A model generated the notes under the pieces. The model was not told where the DNA came from and searched no databases. It saw only the letters and a program-made list of their open reading frames with translations. The translations under genes were made by a program, and so were the position numbers. DNA of 64,000 bases from the NCBI RefSeq assembly GCF_001746365.1, contig NZ_MJAJ01000006.1, positions 124,001 to 188,000 on the forward strand, read 5' to 3'. This stretch comes from Streptomyces sp. LUP30 (GTDB lineage Bacteria > Actinomycetota > Actinomycetes > Streptomycetales > Streptomycetaceae). Positions 62,760 to 64,000 of this stretch are shown here, in pieces (within the stretch, counting starts at the first letter, position 1; the number at the start of each line of letters is the position of its first letter).

Positions 62760-63343
62760 GCGACGGCACCGCCCTCGCGGGGGCGGACGGCGCGCTGCGC
62801 TGCCCCTGGGCCCTGTCCACGCCGGACTACGTCACGTACCACGACGAGGAGTGGGGCCGCCCGGTCCACGGCGACGACGCGCTGTTCGAACGGCTCAGCC
62901 TGGAAGCCTTCCAGTCGGGCCTGTCCTGGATCACGATCCTGCGCCGCCGCGCCGGGTTCCGCGCCGCCTTCGCCGGCTTCGAGATCGCCTCGGTCGCCGT
63001 CTTCACCGACGAGGACCGCGAACGCCTCCTGACCGACCCGGGCATCATCCGCAACCGGGCCAAGATCGACGCCACCCTCGCCAACGCGCGCGTGCTGGCC
63101 GAGTGGGCGCCGGGCGACCTGGACGAGCTGATCTGGTCGCACGCCCCCGACCGGGCCGGCCGGCCGGCGCCGAAGACCCTGGCGGACGTCCCGGCCGTCA
63201 CGGACGAGTCGACGGCCCTGTCCAAGGCGCTGAAGAAGCGGGGCCTGCGCTTCGTCGGGCCGACGACGGCGTACGCGTTGATGCAGGCATGCGGTCTGGT
63301 CGACGACCACCTGGCGTCTTGCGTGAGGAGAAGCGCCGCCTGA
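62756..63343 (+). CDS. tag: DNA-3-methyladenine glycosylase I
   Basis: 195 residues from GTG 62756 (VSDGTALAGADGALRCPW). Tag family: RCPWALSTPDYVTYHDEEWG (Cys and HDEEWG), FERLSLEAFQSGLSWITIL and the C-terminal GLRFVGPTTAYALMQACGLVDDH, where the family's zinc ligands Cys/His lie. It removes 3-methyladenine from alkylated DNA (base excision repair). GTGA overlap with the DivIVA-like gene. Confidence 0.93.
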   Translation: MSDGTALAGADGALRCPWALSTPDYVTYHDEEWGRPVHGDDALFERLSLEAFQSGLSWITILRRRAGFRAAFAGFEIASVAVFTDEDRERLLTDPGIIRNRAKIDATLANARVLAEWAPGDLDELIWSHAPDRAGRPAPKTLADVPAVTDESTALSKALKKRGLRFVGPTTAYALMQACGLVDDHLASCVRRSAA

Positions 63344-63391
63344 CGGGGGCGGGCGACCGTCCCATGCCCACCCCCGCGACGGCAGCCGGCG

Positions 63392-64000
63392 TCAGCGGCC
63401 CAGGTACTTCGGGGTCTCCTTCTGGACGAACGCCCGCACCGCGATCGCGTGGTCCTCGGAGGCCCCGGCCCGCGTCTGCAGCTCGTCCTCCTTGTCCAGC
63501 GTCTCGGAGAGGGTGTGCGCCGACCCGTAGGCGACGGCCTCCTTGATCGCCGCGTAGGCCACCGTCGGCCCCGCGGCGAGGGCCCGGGCCACCTTCTCCG
63601 CCTCCGCGCGCAGCGCGTCCGCAGGCACGATCCGGCTCGCGATGCCCAGCTCGTACGCCTCCTGGGCCTTGATGCTGCGCGGGAAGAGCAGCAGATCGGC
63701 GGCGCGGCCCGGCCCGATCACCCGGGGCAGCGTCCACGAGACGCCGGAGTCGGCGGTGAGCGCGACACCCGCGAAGGAGGTGTTGAAGGACGCCGTGTCG
63801 GCCACGACGCGGTAGTCCGCGGCCAGCGCGAAACCGAGGCCGGCGCCCGCGGCGACCCCGTTGACCGCGGCCACCACCGGCTTCGGCGCCTCCGTCAGCG
63901 CGCGCACGATCGGGTTGTAGTGCTCCGCGACCGTGCTCATGACCTGCTTCGAGCCTTCGGCCAGCAGACCGATGTGCTCCTTGAGGTCCTGCCCCACGCA
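63392..64000 (-). CDS. Enoyl-CoA hydratase/isomerase, 5' end outside window
   Basis: The last ~202 residues of a crotonase-fold protein. The visible start reads CVGQDLKEHIG (usually preceded by RAFCVGQDL), so the real start lies past 64000. Oxyanion-hole motifs PVVAAVNGVAAGAGLGFALAADYRV are intact. SFAGVALTADSGVSWTLPRVIG matches PaaG-type 2-(1,2-epoxyphenylacetyl)-CoA isomerases and other hydratases, where Asp in this position is catalytic. The exact acyl-CoA is unknown. Confidence 0.85.
   Translation of the reverse strand, partial: CVGQDLKEHIGLLAEGSKQVMSTVAEHYNPIVRALTEAPKPVVAAVNGVAAGAGLGFALAADYRVVADTASFNTSFAGVALTADSGVSWTLPRVIGPGRAADLLLFPRSIKAQEAYELGIASRIVPADALRAEAEKVARALAAGPTVAYAAIKEAVAYGSAHTLSETLDKEDELQTRAGASEDHAIAVRAFVQKETPKYLGR

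Overview
This window is a high-GC actinobacterial chromosome segment, almost certainly Streptomyces or a close relative. The support is third-position GC bias, GTG/TTG starts, GGAGG-type ribosome sites, SARP/AfsR regulators, a DUF397 relic, SpoIIE/anti-sigma proteins and mycothiol biosynthesis (mshB). I see no rRNA, tRNA, CRISPR array, insertion sequence or prophage. It reads as core chromosome with a few Streptomyces-specific accessory genes.

Layout. 1-5.1 kb: the end of an ATP-grasp enzyme, an HhH-SNF2 helicase, and a DUF4190/septum-formation membrane protein. 5.2-7.4 kb: a GntR/UTRA repressor, a small SPOR-like protein and a NUDIX hydrolase. 7.5-10.9 kb: a stand-alone anti-sigma kinase-like ATPase followed by a PAS-PAS-GAF-PP2C-kinase fusion. 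10.9-14.4 kb: envelope proteins of unknown function. 14.4-18.3 kb: a minus-strand succinate dehydrogenase operon (small coiled-coil protein, sdhC, sdhA, sdhB), of the type with one membrane anchor as in mycobacterial Sdh1. 18.5-23.0 kb: an LpqW-like orphan solute-binding lipoprotein and typA. 23.1-24.6 kb: a methyltransferase and a DinB-like protein. 24.6-29.3 kb: an 11-bp minisatellite, then two convergent SARP regulators, one a 1167-aa AfsR-type SARP-NB-ARC-TPR protein. 30.0-43.2 kb: two complete paralogous five-gene oligopeptide ABC importers in tandem (BldK-locus type), separated by a secreted beta-rich protein and an XRE regulator. 43.3-50.3 kb: an S9 peptidase, a small membrane protein, a DUF397 remnant, mshB, DUF6113 and a collagen-like YoaR/VanW-type wall protein. 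50.4-53.9 kb: a translationally coupled ABC exporter and two-component system. 53.9-64 kb: a SirB1/transglutaminase-like and a GNAT protein, fdxA, dapC, secreted proteins, dapE, a LOG-family hydrolase, folP2-type, a DivIVA-like protein, DNA-3-methyladenine glycosylase and the end of an enoyl-CoA hydratase.

The gene sets lpqW-typA, mshB-DUF6113, fdxA-dapC and dapE-LOG-folP2-DivIVA-tag follow an order also known from Mycobacterium tuberculosis (Rv1165-Rv1210), so this is an old actinobacterial backbone. The peptide importers, SARPs, SpoIIE pair and ABC/TCS cassette sit inside it as Streptomyces additions. Lysine/cell-wall supply (dapC, dapE), thiol redox (mshB) and respiration (sdh) are the metabolic core. 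Peptide uptake, SARPs and sigma-factor control are the likely developmental layer.

Regulatory reading. Several genes have no Shine-Dalgarno but a TANNNT -10 box 6-7 nt before the start codon, which predicts leaderless mRNAs. Strong inverted-repeat terminators close most operons. Starts were chosen from ribosome sites or -10/start spacing, and alternatives are noted.
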